Below the pieces are notes generated by a model. That model was not told where the DNA came from, did no database searches, and saw nothing but the letters and a program-made list of their open reading frames with translations. The position numbers and the translations under genes are program-made. A stretch of DNA of 64,000 nucleotides from Cloacibacillus sp. An23 (GTDB taxonomy: Bacteria > Synergistota > Synergistia > Synergistales > Synergistaceae): positions 1 to 64,000 of the forward strand of contig NZ_NFJQ01000002.1 in assembly GCF_002159945.1 (NCBI RefSeq), read 5' to 3'. This document shows, piece after piece, positions 39,389 through 49,539 of this stretch (the first letter of the stretch is position 1; the number at the start of each line of letters is the position of its first letter).

Positions 39389-39676
39389 CGTAGTTTATAG
39401 CGACCGAAACCTGTGAGACGGAGATAACGTCTGTCGGGCGCCTACAGAGAGTCCGCGTTGGTGAGAGCGGATGGAACGCAGGCAGGCAAATGGACCGTTG
39501 AGGGCGCGGGGAAAGGCGAAAGCCGAGTATGACGCGACGCGTGGGCATGCGTAAGTTGCCGGAGATATGATGGTATCTCGCTAAGAGCACGCGCAAGCGT
39601 GAAACAAGGTGGCACCGCGGGAATTTTCAGCCCGTCCTTGGCAGATTAAGAAATCTGCCGGGGGCGGGCTTTTTCG
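39389..39676 (+). ncRNA. T-box leader (tRNA-sensing riboswitch), probably tRNA(Trp)
   Basis: The conserved T-box sequence AACAAGGTGGCACCGCG is at 39603-39619, close to the AGGGTGGAACCGCG consensus. Upstream, AGAGAGTCC and GTTGGTGAGAGC (about 39446-39468) match the distal Stem I features. A UGG at 39491-39493, in GCAAATGGACC and followed by A, is the best specifier-codon candidate for Trp; another UGG lies at 39472-39474. The downstream terminator can compete with the antiterminator formed by the T-box. Uncharged tRNA(Trp) would pair with the T-box bulge and allow trpE transcription. Confidence 0.9.
39629..39674 (+). terminator. T-box leader terminator
   Basis: AGCCCGTCC pairs with GGGCGGGCT, and an inner stem GGCAGATT (39640-39647) pairs with AATCTGCC (39652-39659); TTTTT follows. 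It overlaps the expected antiterminator region. Confidence 0.85.
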
Positions 39677-39704
39677 TTCTCCGGCAGGGACAGGGGGTTT
39701 TTCA

Positions 39705-41186
39705 ATGTATCCCGAACTGGAGGAAGTGAAGGCGCTAGCGAGGAGCGGAGATTACGGAAGGATACCGGTGTGCCGCGAGCTGTACGCCGACAGATTCACG
39801 CCCGTCGAGGTGATGAGGACGCTGCGCGCGGCGGGGAAGCACTGCTTCCTGCTTGAGAGCGCGGAGAACAACCAGCGCTGGGGGCGCTATTCATTCCTAG
39901 GCTACGAACCGGCTCTCGAGCTGACCTGCAACGACGGGAAGCTCCGCATCCGCGAGGCCGTCGGCGACGGCGAGACTCGCGAGAGAACGGAGGAGACCGA
40001 CCATCCCGGCGCAGCCATCCGCGCGGTGCTTAGCGAGCACAAAAGCCCGAAGATCAAAGGGATGCCGCCCTTCTGCGGCGGCCTCGTCGGATATTTCTCG
40101 TACGACTATTTCAAATATGCCGAGCCGAAGCTGCGCGGCGGCGAAGAGGCAGGAGATTTCCGCGACGTGGACCTGATGCTTTTCGACAAGGTCATCGCGT
40201 TCGACCACTACCGTCAGAAGCTGATGCTTATCGCCGGAGTCCCGGCGAACGACGTCGACGCCGGGTATCTGCGCGCGTGGAAAGATTTGGACGACATGGA
40301 GTCGCTGCTCGTGAGCGGGGCGAAGGCGGTGTTCCGTCCGCTGCGTCTCAAGGAAGAGCTCACGCCGCGCTTTTCGAAGAAGGAGTACTGCGGCATGGTC
40401 GAACGCGCGAAGAAATATATCCGCGAAGGAGACATATTTCAGGTAGTACTTTCCAATCCGCTGACTGCGGCCGCCGAGGGCAGCCTGTTCGACACCTATC
40501 GCGTGCTTCGCACTACGAACCCGTCGCCCTATATGTTCTATTTCTCAAGCGACGACATAGAAATAGCGGGCGCTTCGCCGGAGACGCTCGCACGCCTCGA
40601 GGACGGCACGCTCTATACCTTCCCGCTCGCGGGGACTCGCAGGCGCGGAGCGGACGCAGAGGAGGACGCGGCGCTCGAGCGCGAGCTTCTCGCCGACGAG
40701 AAAGAGCTCGCCGAGCACAATATGCTCGTAGACCTCGGGCGCAACGATCTCGGGCGCGTCTGCGCGCTGAACAGTGTAAAGGTGGAGCGTTATCTCAACG
40801 TGCTGCATTTCTCGCACGTCATGCACATCGGCTCAACGGTGTCTGGACGCCTCCGTCCGGACCGCGACGCGGTGGACGCTGTGGATTCGATACTGCCGGC
40901 CGGGACTCTTTCGGGCGCTCCGAAGATCCGCGCCTGCGAGATAATCCGCGAGCTGGAGGGCGCGCGGCGCGGAATTTACGGCGGCGCGGTCGGATATCTC
41001 GATTTCAGCGGCAACATGGACACCTGCATAGCGATTCGCCTCGCCTATAAAAAGAACGGGCGCGTCTGCGTGCAGTCGGGCGCCGGCATAGTCGCCGACA
41101 GCGTGCCGGAGCGCGAGTTCCAGGAGTGCGCCGACAAGGCGCAGGCCGTGGTCCGCGCTCTGCGCGAGGCGGAAGGAGGACTTTAG
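39705..41186 (+). CDS. trpE: anthranilate synthase component I
   Basis: 493 residues from ATG 39705, behind a GGGGG stretch; the frame is open further up but runs into the leader terminator. LLESAENNQRWGRYSFLG contains the LLES tryptophan-feedback segment, and SGAPKIRACEIIREL with YGGAVGYLDFSGNMD forms the chorismate-binding core. With TrpG it makes anthranilate. First gene of trpEGDCFBA, so it appears controlled both by the T-box and by feedback. Confidence 0.96.
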   Translation: MYPELEEVKALARSGDYGRIPVCRELYADRFTPVEVMRTLRAAGKHCFLLESAENNQRWGRYSFLGYEPALELTCNDGKLRIREAVGDGETRERTEETDHPGAAIRAVLSEHKSPKIKGMPPFCGGLVGYFSYDYFKYAEPKLRGGEEAGDFRDVDLMLFDKVIAFDHYRQKLMLIAGVPANDVDAGYLRAWKDLDDMESLLVSGAKAVFRPLRLKEELTPRFSKKEYCGMVERAKKYIREGDIFQVVLSNPLTAAAEGSLFDTYRVLRTTNPSPYMFYFSSDDIEIAGASPETLARLEDGTLYTFPLAGTRRRGADAEEDAALERELLADEKELAEHNMLVDLGRNDLGRVCALNSVKVERYLNVLHFSHVMHIGSTVSGRLRPDRDAVDAVDSILPAGTLSGAPKIRACEIIRELEGARRGIYGGAVGYLDFSGNMDTCIAIRLAYKKNGRVCVQSGAGIVADSVPEREFQECADKAQAVVRALREAEGGL

Positions 41187-41189
41187 ACG

Positions 41190-41774
41190 ATGTTTCTGCT
41201 CATAGATAATTACGACAGCTTTGCGTACAACCTGTATCAGCTCGTCGGCTCGTTCGTTCCGGACATAATGGTCGCGCGCAACGACGCCGTGACTGCCGAC
41301 GAAGTGGAGGCGCTCGCGCCGGAGGCTATATTCCTCTCGCCTGGGCCGGGACGTCCCGAGAACGCTGGCGTCTGCCCCGCGCTGGTGCGGCGCTTCGCGG
41401 GAAAGATCCCGATTTTCGGCGTCTGCCTCGGGATGCAGGTGATCTGCTCCGCCCTCGGCGGGCGCGTGTCGTACGCGAAGACTCTGATGCACGGGAAAGT
41501 TTCGCGCATTTCGCTCGAAGGCGAGAGCGTGCTTTTCAAAGGCTTGGAGAGCGGATTTCCCGCGGCGCGCTATCATTCGCTCGCCGCTGTGGAGAAGAGC
41601 CTTCCGCCGGCGCTCAAGGTGACGGCGCGCGCCGGCGACGGCGAGATAATGGCGCTCGAGGACGTTAAGCGCCTCGTCTGCGGTGTGCAGTTCCATCCGG
41701 AATCCGTAATGACGCCGGACGGCCCGGCGATGGTTAAGAATTTCATAGACGCCGTCAAAGCAGGGAGGAAATAA
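41190..41774 (+). CDS. trpG: anthranilate synthase component II (glutamine amidotransferase)
   Basis: 194 residues. Class I amidotransferase with [12 protein letters not shown], the nucleophile in FGVCLGMQV and [10 protein letters not shown]. Supplies ammonia to TrpE. Three bases between trpE and trpG. Confidence 0.95.
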   Translation: MFLLIDNYDSFAYNLYQLVGSFVPDIMVARNDAVTADEVEALAPEAIFLSPGPGRPENAGVCPALVRRFAGKIPIFGVCLGMQVICSALGGRVSYAKTLMHGKVSRISLEGESVLFKGLESGFPAARYHSLAAVEKSLPPALKVTARAGDGEIMALEDVKRLVCGVQFHPESVMTPDGPAMVKNFIDAVKAGRK

Positions 41775-41776
41775 AG

Positions 41777-42787
41777 ATGATAAAAGAAGCGATAATAAAA
41801 CTTTCCAAGAAAGAGGACCTCACCTTCGAAGAGGCGCGCGAGGTCATGAACGAGATAATGAACGGCCAGGCGAGCGGCGTCCAGATGGCGGCCTACCTGA
41901 CGGCGCTCTCGCTCAAGGGCGAGACGATAGACGAGATAACGGCGTCGGCGGTAGGGATGCGCGAGCACTGCATCAGGCTGCTGCACGACGTGGACGCGCT
42001 CGAAATCGTCGGCACCGGCGGGGACAACGCTAACTCCTTCAACATTTCGACGACGGCGGCGCTGGTCATAGCGGCCGGCGGCGTGCCGGTAGCGAAGCAC
42101 GGAAACCGCGCTGCGTCGTCGAAGTGCGGGGCCGCCGACGTGCTCGAGGCGCTCGGCGTGAACATCACGATTTCGCCGGAGCGCAGCGCGGAGCTCCTGA
42201 AGAAGATAAACATCTGCTTCCTCTTCGCGCAGAACTATCACATAGCAATGAAGTACGTCGCTCCGGTGCGCCGCGAGCTCGGCATCAGGACGGTCTTCAA
42301 CATACTCGGGCCGCTGTCGAACCCGGCGGGCGCGAAGCGCGAACTGATGGGCGTATACGACGAGACGCTCGTCGAGCCGCTCGCCCACGTCATGTCGCGC
42401 CTCGGCGTCGTCCGCGGAATGGTCGTCTTCGGGCAGGACAGCCTCGACGAAATTTCAATGAGCGCGCCGACGACGGTCTGCGAGATAAAGGACGGCTGGT
42501 TCCAGTCCTACGTGCTCACGCCCGAGGATTTCGGCTACAAGCGCTGCGCCAAGGCCGAGCTCGTCGGAGGCACGCCGGCGGAGAACGCGGGGATAACGAA
42601 GTCGATACTCGGCGGAAGCGACCGCGGCCCGAAGCGCAGCGCCGTATGCCTCAACGCCGGAGCCGCGCTCTATATCGGCGGCAAGGCCGCGAGCGTGAAA
42701 GAGGGCGTGCGCGCGGCGGAGGAGCTCATCGACTCGGGTGCGGCGATGCGCAAGCTCGAGGAATTTATCCGGGAGAGCAACAGGTGA
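41777..42787 (+). CDS. trpD: anthranilate phosphoribosyltransferase
   Basis: 336 residues. [15 protein letters not shown] is the PRPP-binding motif and [21 protein letters not shown] the anthranilate side. Its TGA overlaps the GTG of trpC. Confidence 0.95.
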   Translation: MIKEAIIKLSKKEDLTFEEAREVMNEIMNGQASGVQMAAYLTALSLKGETIDEITASAVGMREHCIRLLHDVDALEIVGTGGDNANSFNISTTAALVIAAGGVPVAKHGNRAASSKCGAADVLEALGVNITISPERSAELLKKINICFLFAQNYHIAMKYVAPVRRELGIRTVFNILGPLSNPAGAKRELMGVYDETLVEPLAHVMSRLGVVRGMVVFGQDSLDEISMSAPTTVCEIKDGWFQSYVLTPEDFGYKRCAKAELVGGTPAENAGITKSILGGSDRGPKRSAVCLNAGAALYIGGKAASVKEGVRAAEELIDSGAAMRKLEEFIRESNR

Positions 42788-43575
42788 ACATCCTCGCCGA
42801 AATAGCGGAAAAAACTAAAGCGCGCGTGGCGGAGGACAAAAAGCGCGTCCCGTCCGCGGAGGTGCGGCGCGAGGCCGAAGCCGCGGCAAAGACCAGAACG
42901 CCGCGCGCTTTCGAGAACGCGCTGCGCGGCGGCGGCGTTTCGTTCATCTGCGAGGTCAAGCGCGCCTCGCCGTCGAAGGGGCTGATAGCGGAAGATTTTC
43001 CGTACCTCGACATAGCGCGCGATTACGAGGCGGCGGGCGCTGCGGCGATTTCGTGCCTGACGGAGCCGTACTGGTTCAGGGGACGCGACGAATATTTGCG
43101 CGAGATAGCGCGCGCCGTGACGATTCCCGTGCTCCGCAAGGACTTCACGATCGACGAGTACATGATATACGCGGCGTCGGCGCTAGGCGCGTCGGCTGTG
43201 CTTCTGATAGTTTCGATACTCGACGGCGCGCGGCTGCGCGACTATACGGCGCTCGCGGATGAGCTGAATCTCTCGGCGCTCGTCGAAGTCCACGACGAAG
43301 CGGAGACGGAGCTCGCTCTCGGCTGCGGCGCGCGGATAATAGGAGTCAACAACCGCGACCTGAAAACATTCAAGGTAGACATGAACGTGAGCCGCAGGCT
43401 GCGCCCGCTCGTACCGCGCGAGATTGTCTTCGTCTCCGAGAGCGGCGTGGACGGCCCCGAGGATATAGAGATCCTGCGCCGCTGCGGCGCGGACGCCGTG
43501 CTCGTCGGCGAGAAGCTCATGCGCGCCGCCGACAAGCGCGCGATGCTAGACGAGCTGAGGGGGACGGCACGGTGA
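42784..43575 (+). CDS. trpC: indole-3-glycerol-phosphate synthase
   Basis: 263 residues from the GTG at 42784 (GTGA overlap with the trpD stop). [27 protein letters not shown] and [12 protein letters not shown] are the TIM-barrel catalytic segments. The frame is open upstream through trpD, but homology begins at [11 protein letters not shown]. Confidence 0.95.
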   Translation: MNILAEIAEKTKARVAEDKKRVPSAEVRREAEAAAKTRTPRAFENALRGGGVSFICEVKRASPSKGLIAEDFPYLDIARDYEAAGAAAISCLTEPYWFRGRDEYLREIARAVTIPVLRKDFTIDEYMIYAASALGASAVLLIVSILDGARLRDYTALADELNLSALVEVHDEAETELALGCGARIIGVNNRDLKTFKVDMNVSRRLRPLVPREIVFVSESGVDGPEDIEILRRCGADAVLVGEKLMRAADKRAMLDELRGTAR

Positions 43576-44177
43576 CGAAAATCAAAATCTGCGGCCTCTC
43601 GCGCGAATGCGACATAGATTTCGTGAACCGCGCGAAGCCGGACTACGCCGGGTTCGTAGTGAACTTCCCGAAGAGCCGCAGAAACGTCTCCCCCGATACG
43701 GTAAAAAAACTCGCCGCGAGGCTGGCGCCGGGAATAGCCCCGGTCGGCGTATTCGTAGACGAGCGCCCCGAGCTTATAGCGGAGCTGGCAGATTCAGGCG
43801 CGATAGCCGCCGCGCAGCTCCACGGCTCCGAGGACGAGGAATATATAAGGAAGCTGCGCGCGCTGTGCTCCATACCAGTGATACAGGCTTTCAGGATAAA
43901 AGAGGCGCGCGACGCGGAGCGCGCGGCCCGAAGCTCCGCAGACTACGTTCTGCTTGACGGAGGACAGGGCGAGGGGCGGCGCTTCGACTGGAAATTCGCC
44001 GAAAATTTCCCGCGCCCGTACTTCATAGCCGGCGGCCTCGACGCGGAGAACACAGCCGATGTCATAGAGGCGCTGCATCCCTTCGCGGTGGACATGAGCA
44101 GCGGCGTTGAGACGGACGGATTTAAAGACAGGAAAAAAATAGAGGCGGCGGTCGCCGCCGTCAGGAGGTTTTCATAA
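43572..44177 (+). CDS. trpF: phosphoribosylanthranilate isomerase
   Basis: 201 residues, GTG start overlapping trpC by four bases. KICGLSRECDIDFV holds the active cysteine, AAQLHGSEDEEYI and FIAGGLDAENTADVI complete the barrel, and DMSSGVETDGFKD binds phosphate. Confidence 0.95.
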   Translation: MTKIKICGLSRECDIDFVNRAKPDYAGFVVNFPKSRRNVSPDTVKKLAARLAPGIAPVGVFVDERPELIAELADSGAIAAAQLHGSEDEEYIRKLRALCSIPVIQAFRIKEARDAERAARSSADYVLLDGGQGEGRRFDWKFAENFPRPYFIAGGLDAENTADVIEALHPFAVDMSSGVETDGFKDRKKIEAAVAAVRRFS

Positions 44178-45362
44178 ATGAGCAAAGGACGCTTCGGCGT
44201 ACACGGTGGCCAGTATATTCCTGAGACGCTGATGAACGCCGTAATAGAACTGGAAGAAGCATACAACAGATACAAGGACGACCCCGATTTTCAGAGCGAG
44301 CTGACGGCTCTGCTGAACGACTACGCTGGGCGGCCCTCGCGCCTCTACTTCGCGAAGCGCATGACGGACGATCTTGGCGGAGCGAAGATATATCTCAAGC
44401 GCGAGGACTTAAACCACACCGGCGCGCATAAGATAAACAACGTGCTCGGGCAGGCGCTGCTCGCCAAGCGCATGGGCAAGACGCGGCTGATTGCCGAGAC
44501 AGGCGCGGGGCAGCACGGCGTCGCGACCGCGACGGCGGCGGCGCTTTTCGGCATGGAGTGCGAGGTCTTCATGGGGCGCGAGGATACGGAGCGGCAGGCG
44601 CTCAACGTCTACCGCATGAGGCTGCTCGGAGCGAAGGTCCACGCGGTGGACAGCGGCACCGGGACTTTGAAGGACGCCGTAAGCGAGACGATGCGCGAAT
44701 GGACGCGCCGCATCGCCGACACGCACTACGTCCTCGGCTCCTGCATGGGGCCGCACCCCTTTCCGACGATAGTCCGCGATTTTCAGGCAGTGATATCGAA
44801 GGAGATAAAGGAGCAGCTCATGGCCGCCGAGGGGCGTCTGCCGGACGCGGTTCTCGCGTGCGTAGGCGGCGGCTCGAACGCGATAGGCGCTTTCTATAAC
44901 TTCATCGGCGACCCGTCGGTGCGGCTCATCGGCTGCGAGGCGGCGGGGCGCGGCGCGGACACGCCGGAGACTGCCGCGACGATAGCGACGGGGCGGCTCG
45001 GCATCTTCCACGGGATGAAATCCTATTTCTGCCAGGACGAGTACGGCCAGATCGCGCCGGTCTATTCGATATCTGCGGGGCTCGACTATCCGGGCATCGG
45101 CCCTGAGCACGCCTACCTGCACGACATCGGGCGCGCGGAGTACGTCGCGATAACCGACGACGAGGCCGTGGACGCCTTCGAATATCTCGCCCGCACGGAG
45201 GGCATAATCCCAGCAGTCGAGAGCGCGCACGCCGTCGCGCACGCGATGAAGATAGCGCCGCAGATGGATAAAGAACAGATAATCGTCATAAACCTTTCGG
45301 GACGCGGCGACAAGGACTGCGCGGCGATAGCGCGCTACAGAGGAGAGGATATACATGAGTAA
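44178..45362 (+). CDS. trpB: tryptophan synthase beta chain
   Basis: 394 residues. [16 protein letters not shown] carries the PLP lysine (HK), [20 protein letters not shown] and [15 protein letters not shown] the cofactor loops. TrpB1 type by its close pairing with trpA, which it overlaps by eight bases. Confidence 0.96.
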   Translation: MSKGRFGVHGGQYIPETLMNAVIELEEAYNRYKDDPDFQSELTALLNDYAGRPSRLYFAKRMTDDLGGAKIYLKREDLNHTGAHKINNVLGQALLAKRMGKTRLIAETGAGQHGVATATAAALFGMECEVFMGREDTERQALNVYRMRLLGAKVHAVDSGTGTLKDAVSETMREWTRRIADTHYVLGSCMGPHPFPTIVRDFQAVISKEIKEQLMAAEGRLPDAVLACVGGGSNAIGAFYNFIGDPSVRLIGCEAAGRGADTPETAATIATGRLGIFHGMKSYFCQDEYGQIAPVYSISAGLDYPGIGPEHAYLHDIGRAEYVAITDDEAVDAFEYLARTEGIIPAVESAHAVAHAMKIAPQMDKEQIIVINLSGRGDKDCAAIARYRGEDIHE

Positions 45363-46131
45363 CATCAGACGCGCCTTTGAAAAAGGCAAAGCGTTTATAC
45401 CTTTTATAACCTGCGGCGACCCTAACCTCGCCGTCACGGAGGAGCTCGCCGTCGCGATGGCGGAGGCCGGGGCCGACCTCATAGAGCTCGGCATCCCGTT
45501 CTCCGACCCGACCGCCGAGGGGCCGGTCATTCAGGCCGCGAGCGGCCGCGCGCTCAGAGGCGGCGCGACGACGGACAAAATACTCGAAACGGCGCGCCGC
45601 ATCCGCGAGCGCATCAAAACGCCGCTCGCCTTCATGACCTACGCGAACGTCGTCTTCTCATACGGCCCTGAGCGCTTCGCCGAAGCCGCGGCCGCAGCCG
45701 GAGTCGACGGGCTGATACTGCCCGACGTGCCGTTCGAGGAAAAAGAGGAGTTCGCCGCGCCGTGCCGCAAATTCGGCGTCGAGCTCGTCTCGCTGATAGC
45801 GCCGACATCGCATGAGCGCGTCTCCATGATAGCGCGCGAGGCCGAGGGCTTCGTCTACTGCGTTTCGTCGCTCGGAGTGACGGGCGTGCGCGGCGCGATA
45901 ACGACGGACGTCGGCGCGATGGTGCGCCTCGTCAAGAAAGAGAAGGATATTCCCTGCGCCGTCGGCTTCGGCATCTCTACGCCGGAGCAGGCCGCGAAGA
46001 TGGCCGCACTCTCCGACGGCGCGATAGTCGGCAGCGCGATAGTGAAGCTCTGCGAAAAATACGGAGACGAGGCCGTTCCGCACGTCGCGCGCTACGTGCG
46101 CGAGATGGCGGAGGCCGTGCACGGCGCGTAG
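45355..46131 (+). CDS. trpA: tryptophan synthase alpha chain
   Basis: 258 residues. [36 protein letters not shown] with the catalytic acid, and [13 protein letters not shown] are typical. It cleaves indole-glycerol-phosphate and channels indole to TrpB. Last gene of the operon; a terminator follows 30 bases later. Confidence 0.96.
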   Translation: MSNIRRAFEKGKAFIPFITCGDPNLAVTEELAVAMAEAGADLIELGIPFSDPTAEGPVIQAASGRALRGGATTDKILETARRIRERIKTPLAFMTYANVVFSYGPERFAEAAAAAGVDGLILPDVPFEEKEEFAAPCRKFGVELVSLIAPTSHERVSMIAREAEGFVYCVSSLGVTGVRGAITTDVGAMVRLVKKEKDIPCAVGFGISTPEQAAKMAALSDGAIVGSAIVKLCEKYGDEAVPHVARYVREMAEAVHGA

Positions 46132-46161
46132 ATTTTTACACAGGCGATACGGAAACGAACT

Positions 46162-46192
46162 GCGGACGGCGCTCGCGCTCCGTCCGCTTTTT
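46162..46192 (+). terminator. rho-independent terminator of the trp operon
   Basis: GCGGACGG (46162-46169) pairs with CCGTCCGC (46180-46187), then TTTTT. Confidence 0.85.
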
Positions 46193-46197
46193 CGCGC

Positions 46198-46229
46198 TTG
46201 ACGCCACGCGGGGAACTTTATGCTAAAAT
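46198..46229 (+). promoter_or_regulatory. possible promoter for dapF and following genes
   Basis: TTGACG (46198-46203) with a candidate -10 in TATGCTAAAAT (46219-46229). The spacing is 15 or 20 bases depending on which hexamer is chosen, so it is a weak match. Confidence 0.4.
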
Positions 46230-46267
46230 TACCTGTGTTAAGAGCGCGGAAGGAGGCTCGCCCCGCG

Positions 46268-47095
46268 ATGATCCGCTGTACGAAGATGAACGGAAACGGC
46301 AACGACTTCATAGTGATAGACAATATGGCTCGCGGCTTCGGTACGGACGAGCTGTCGCGTCTCGCGCGCAAGCTCTGCCGCCGCGGCCTGTCGGTCGGCG
46401 CGGACGGCCTGCTCGCCGCGGAGCCGTCGGACTGCGCTGACTTTAAGATGCGTCTTTTCAACAGCGACGGATCTGAGGGCGAGATGTGCGGCAACGGCGC
46501 GCGCTGCATCGCGCGCTACGCTTTCGAGAAAGGGATAGTGCGGTTCCCGTCGATGCGTTTCGAAACGCTCGGCGGAGAGGTGCGCGCTTCGGTTCACGGC
46601 AGCGCGGCGTCGCTGGAGCTCTCTCCGGTTTTGCTGGACGAAGCCGTGCATTCGACTGTCGAGGCGGAGAGCGGCCTGTACGAATACACCTACCTGACCG
46701 TCGGCGTCCCGCACGCCGTAATATTCGAGCCGGAGCACAGCCGCGGCTTCGCTGACTACGCGCCGCTCGGCCGCGCGATAAGGCAGCGGGCGGACCTCTT
46801 CCCGCACGGCGCGAACGTGAACTTCGCGGCGGTCACGAAGGATGGCCTCGACGTGATGACATACGAGCGCGGCGTCGAAGATATGACGCTCTCGTGCGGA
46901 ACCGGCTCCACGGCTTCGGCGGTAGCGGCCTACATGCTCGGCCTCTGCGGCCCCGAAGTGCGCGTGACGAACCCGGGCGGCGTGAACGTCGTGAAGCTCG
47001 CATTTTCCGAGGACGGACGGACCGTTTATCCGAAGCTCGAGGGCGCGATGCTGATGACCGCCGAGCTTGAAATTCTTCCCGAGGCTCTTGTATGA
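46268..47095 (+). CDS. dapF: diaminopimelate epimerase
   Basis: 275 residues from ATG 46268; AGGAGG lies 11 bases upstream. KMNGNGNDFIVID at the N-terminus and the two catalytic cysteine motifs EMCGNGARCIA and LSCGTGSTASAV are diagnostic. It converts LL- to meso-diaminopimelate for lysine and peptidoglycan. Confidence 0.94.
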   Translation: MIRCTKMNGNGNDFIVIDNMARGFGTDELSRLARKLCRRGLSVGADGLLAAEPSDCADFKMRLFNSDGSEGEMCGNGARCIARYAFEKGIVRFPSMRFETLGGEVRASVHGSAASLELSPVLLDEAVHSTVEAESGLYEYTYLTVGVPHAVIFEPEHSRGFADYAPLGRAIRQRADLFPHGANVNFAAVTKDGLDVMTYERGVEDMTLSCGTGSTASAVAAYMLGLCGPEVRVTNPGGVNVVKLAFSEDGRTVYPKLEGAMLMTAELEILPEALV

Positions 47096-47141
47096 TAAGG
47101 AAATTATTGCCGCAGGCAAATGATTCATGGAGGTAGTTGCA

Positions 47142-47657
47142 ATGCCTAAACCTTGGTGGCGCGAGACGATAGAGACCGTGCTCTGGGCGGTAGTCCTCGC
47201 GCTGATACTCCGCACGTTCGTTGTGCAGGCTTTCTGGATTCCGAGCGGTTCCATGATACCGACGCTCGAGATAGGCGACAGGGTGCTCGTCCTTAAATTC
47301 TGGTACCATCTCCCGAACAACGGCCCTGAGCGCGGCGACATAGCCGTCTTCAAATATCCGGTAGACCCGAGGCGAGACTTCGTTAAGCGCGTCATAGGGC
47401 TGCCCGGCGACACGGTAGAGATGCGCAACGGCACCGTCTTCGTCAACGGAACGGAAGTATTCGAGCCTTACGTGAAGAACACCGACAGCTACAACATGGC
47501 GCCGGTAAAGGTGCCGGATGGCCATTACTTCTGCCTGGGAGACAACAGGCCTAATTCACAGGACGGACGGTTCTGGGGCTTCGTCCCCGAAAACTTCCTG
47601 CGCGGCCCGGCCGTCTTCAGATACTGGCCGCTGTCGCGCATAGGGACGCTGGAATAG
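47142..47657 (+). CDS. lepB: signal peptidase I
   Basis: 171 residues from ATG 47142, with GGAGG at 47129-47133. One N-terminal membrane helix (ETVLWAVVLALILRTFVVQAF), the catalytic serine in PSGSMIPTL and lysine in RDFVKRVIGLPGD, and box E GDNRPNSQDGRFWG. It removes signal peptides on the outer face of the membrane. Confidence 0.95.
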   Translation: MPKPWWRETIETVLWAVVLALILRTFVVQAFWIPSGSMIPTLEIGDRVLVLKFWYHLPNNGPERGDIAVFKYPVDPRRDFVKRVIGLPGDTVEMRNGTVFVNGTEVFEPYVKNTDSYNMAPVKVPDGHYFCLGDNRPNSQDGRFWGFVPENFLRGPAVFRYWPLSRIGTLE

Positions 47658-47664
47658 ACGGCCG

Positions 47665-48498
47665 ATGCCCCGCACGGTATGGTACCCGGGCCATATGGCG
47701 AAGGGGAGGCGGCAGCTGGAGGCTCTGGCCTCCGCCGTCGATCTGCTGATTGAGGTGCGCGACGCGCGTGCGCCGCGGCTCACCTCGTCGCCGATGCTTT
47801 CGCTCTTCAAAGGAAAAATAGAGACGGCGGCGGTGCTTTCCAAAGCAGACCTCGCCGACGAAAAGATCACTCGAGAATGGTCTTCTTACCTTAAAAGCCG
47901 CGGGCTTCCGGCGTGGGCGCTCGACCTCCGTAAGGGCGGGGCGAACGCCGTGCGCACCGCGCTTGCGAAGAAAAAGCCGTCGTTCCGCGACCTGCGAGTC
48001 GCCGTCGTCGGCACGCCGAACGTCGGCAAATCCATGCTGATAAACCAGCTCGTCGGACGCAGGGCCGCGCGCGTCGGCGGCATCCCCGGCGTCACGAAAG
48101 GCGTATCGTGGTTCGGCGGCAACGGATTTCTGCTCGTAGACTCGCCGGGCATCCTCGACCCGCACGCCGACGCCCGCGCGCACCGCATGATTTCGTGGAT
48201 AGGCTCGTCGCGCAGCCAGGTCATCGGCAGCTTCGAGGAACATGCTAAGGACTGCATAGAATTTCTCATTCGTAAAAATTTATGGAGCGGCGTCGAAAAT
48301 TTGTGGGGCGTAGCCCCTGGCGGCGCGCCGGTTGAGATTCTCGAACAGGTCGGTCGGAGGCTCGGACGTCTCGCGCCCGGCGGCGCGGTCGATATGGAGG
48401 GCGCGGGGCGCGCGTTTCTCGACGCGCTCGCGAACGGGAAGTTCGGGCGCATGAGCTTCGAGCGTCCAGGCGACGCGCCGCTCTGGGAGGAGCTGTGA
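47665..48498 (+). CDS. rbgA: ribosome biogenesis GTPase RbgA (YlqF)
   Basis: 277 residues. Circularly permuted GTPase: WYPGHMAKG start, G4-like SKADLAD (about 54-60), then G1 GTPNVGKSMLI and G3 DSPGI. It helps the last steps of 50S subunit assembly. Next to rnhB, as in Bacillus. Overlaps rnhB by four bases. Confidence 0.93.
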   Translation: MPRTVWYPGHMAKGRRQLEALASAVDLLIEVRDARAPRLTSSPMLSLFKGKIETAAVLSKADLADEKITREWSSYLKSRGLPAWALDLRKGGANAVRTALAKKKPSFRDLRVAVVGTPNVGKSMLINQLVGRRAARVGGIPGVTKGVSWFGGNGFLLVDSPGILDPHADARAHRMISWIGSSRSQVIGSFEEHAKDCIEFLIRKNLWSGVENLWGVAPGGAPVEILEQVGRRLGRLAPGGAVDMEGAGRAFLDALANGKFGRMSFERPGDAPLWEEL

Positions 48499-49085
48499 GC
48501 TTGCCTCCCTACGTCATAGCCGGGACCGACGAAGCCGGACGCGGCCCTCTCGCAGGGCCTGTCGTCGCGGCGGCCGCCGTGCTAACCGCCGGGCAGCGCG
48601 AGAGGCTTCTGTCTCTCGGCCTCAACGATTCCAAGAAACTTACGCCTAAAAAACGTGAAAAGATATTCGCGGCGATGTGCGAGGCCGGCGTCGAATGGCG
48701 CGCTCAGGCGGCCTCGCCGCGCGTCATAGACAGGATAAATATATTGAACGCCTCGCTCTGGTGCATGAAGCGCTCGGTCGAACGGCTGCGCCTCCGCCCC
48801 GACCTCGTGCTCGTAGACGGCAACCGGCTCGTCCCGGGGCTCGCCGTCCGTCAGAAGGCCGTGATAAAGGGCGACTCGCGCGTGCCGGCGATAGCCGCGG
48901 CATCCGTCGCCGCGAAGGTGCTGCGCGACCGCGTGATGGAGGCGCTCGACAAAATTTATCCGCAGTATCAGTTTTCAAAGCACAAGGGATACCCGAGCGC
49001 GCTGCACAGGGCGCTAGTCGCCGAGTACGGGCCTTCTCCCGTCCATAGGCTGTCGTTCAGAGGAGCGGGCGGCGTTGAGGATTGA
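48495..49085 (+). CDS. rnhB: ribonuclease HII
   Basis: 196 residues, GTG start. AGTDEAGRGPLAGPVVAAA has the two N-terminal acidic residues; VLVDGNRLV and YPQYQFSKHKGYPS complete the site. Removes ribonucleotides from DNA. Confidence 0.95.
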   Translation: MSLPPYVIAGTDEAGRGPLAGPVVAAAAVLTAGQRERLLSLGLNDSKKLTPKKREKIFAAMCEAGVEWRAQAASPRVIDRINILNASLWCMKRSVERLRLRPDLVLVDGNRLVPGLAVRQKAVIKGDSRVPAIAAASVAAKVLRDRVMEALDKIYPQYQFSKHKGYPSALHRALVAEYGPSPVHRLSFRGAGGVED

Positions 49086-49539
49086 CGCGAAGGTGCGACG
49101 CGCTCTTGAAAAATCAGTCGCGCACCAAACGCGGCCCGTTTCCGGCGGCGCCGGTTTGCGCGAAAAAGGCGGAAAGGCCGCGCATCTGGCTTTCGGAGCC
49201 GCCGGAGAGGAACTCGCGGCCCGTTACCTCGCTGGACTCGGATATAGGATAATAGACAGGAACGTCCGCGTCGGACACTGCGAGATAGATTTGATTGCAC
49301 GCGACGGGGAAGAGCTCGTCTTCACCGAAGTCCGCGCGCGGCGCGACAATCCGGTGGCCGCGCCCGAGGACACAGTTGGCCCGGTCAAGCTCGAAAGGCT
49401 CGTGCGCGCGGCCTCGCTGTGGACGCAGCGGATGAATTATGAAGGATTCTGGCGGATAGATCTCGTCGCCGTCACGTCGTTCGACGGCGGCGAAATGAAG
49501 CTCGAACATATAAAAAGTATAACGGAGCCGATATCATGA
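49075..49539 (+). CDS. yraN: YraN/UPF0102 family protein
   Basis: 154 residues. GAAGEELAARYLAGLGYRI, then HCEIDLIARDGEELVFTEVRAR, is the endonuclease-like UPF0102 pattern. The first 40 residues are an unusual charged lead. TTG start overlaps the rnhB end by 11 bases; a GTG or other start nearer residue 40 is possible. Function unproven. Confidence 0.88.
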   Translation: MRIDAKVRRALEKSVAHQTRPVSGGAGLREKGGKAAHLAFGAAGEELAARYLAGLGYRIIDRNVRVGHCEIDLIARDGEELVFTEVRARRDNPVAAPEDTVGPVKLERLVRAASLWTQRMNYEGFWRIDLVAVTSFDGGEMKLEHIKSITEPIS

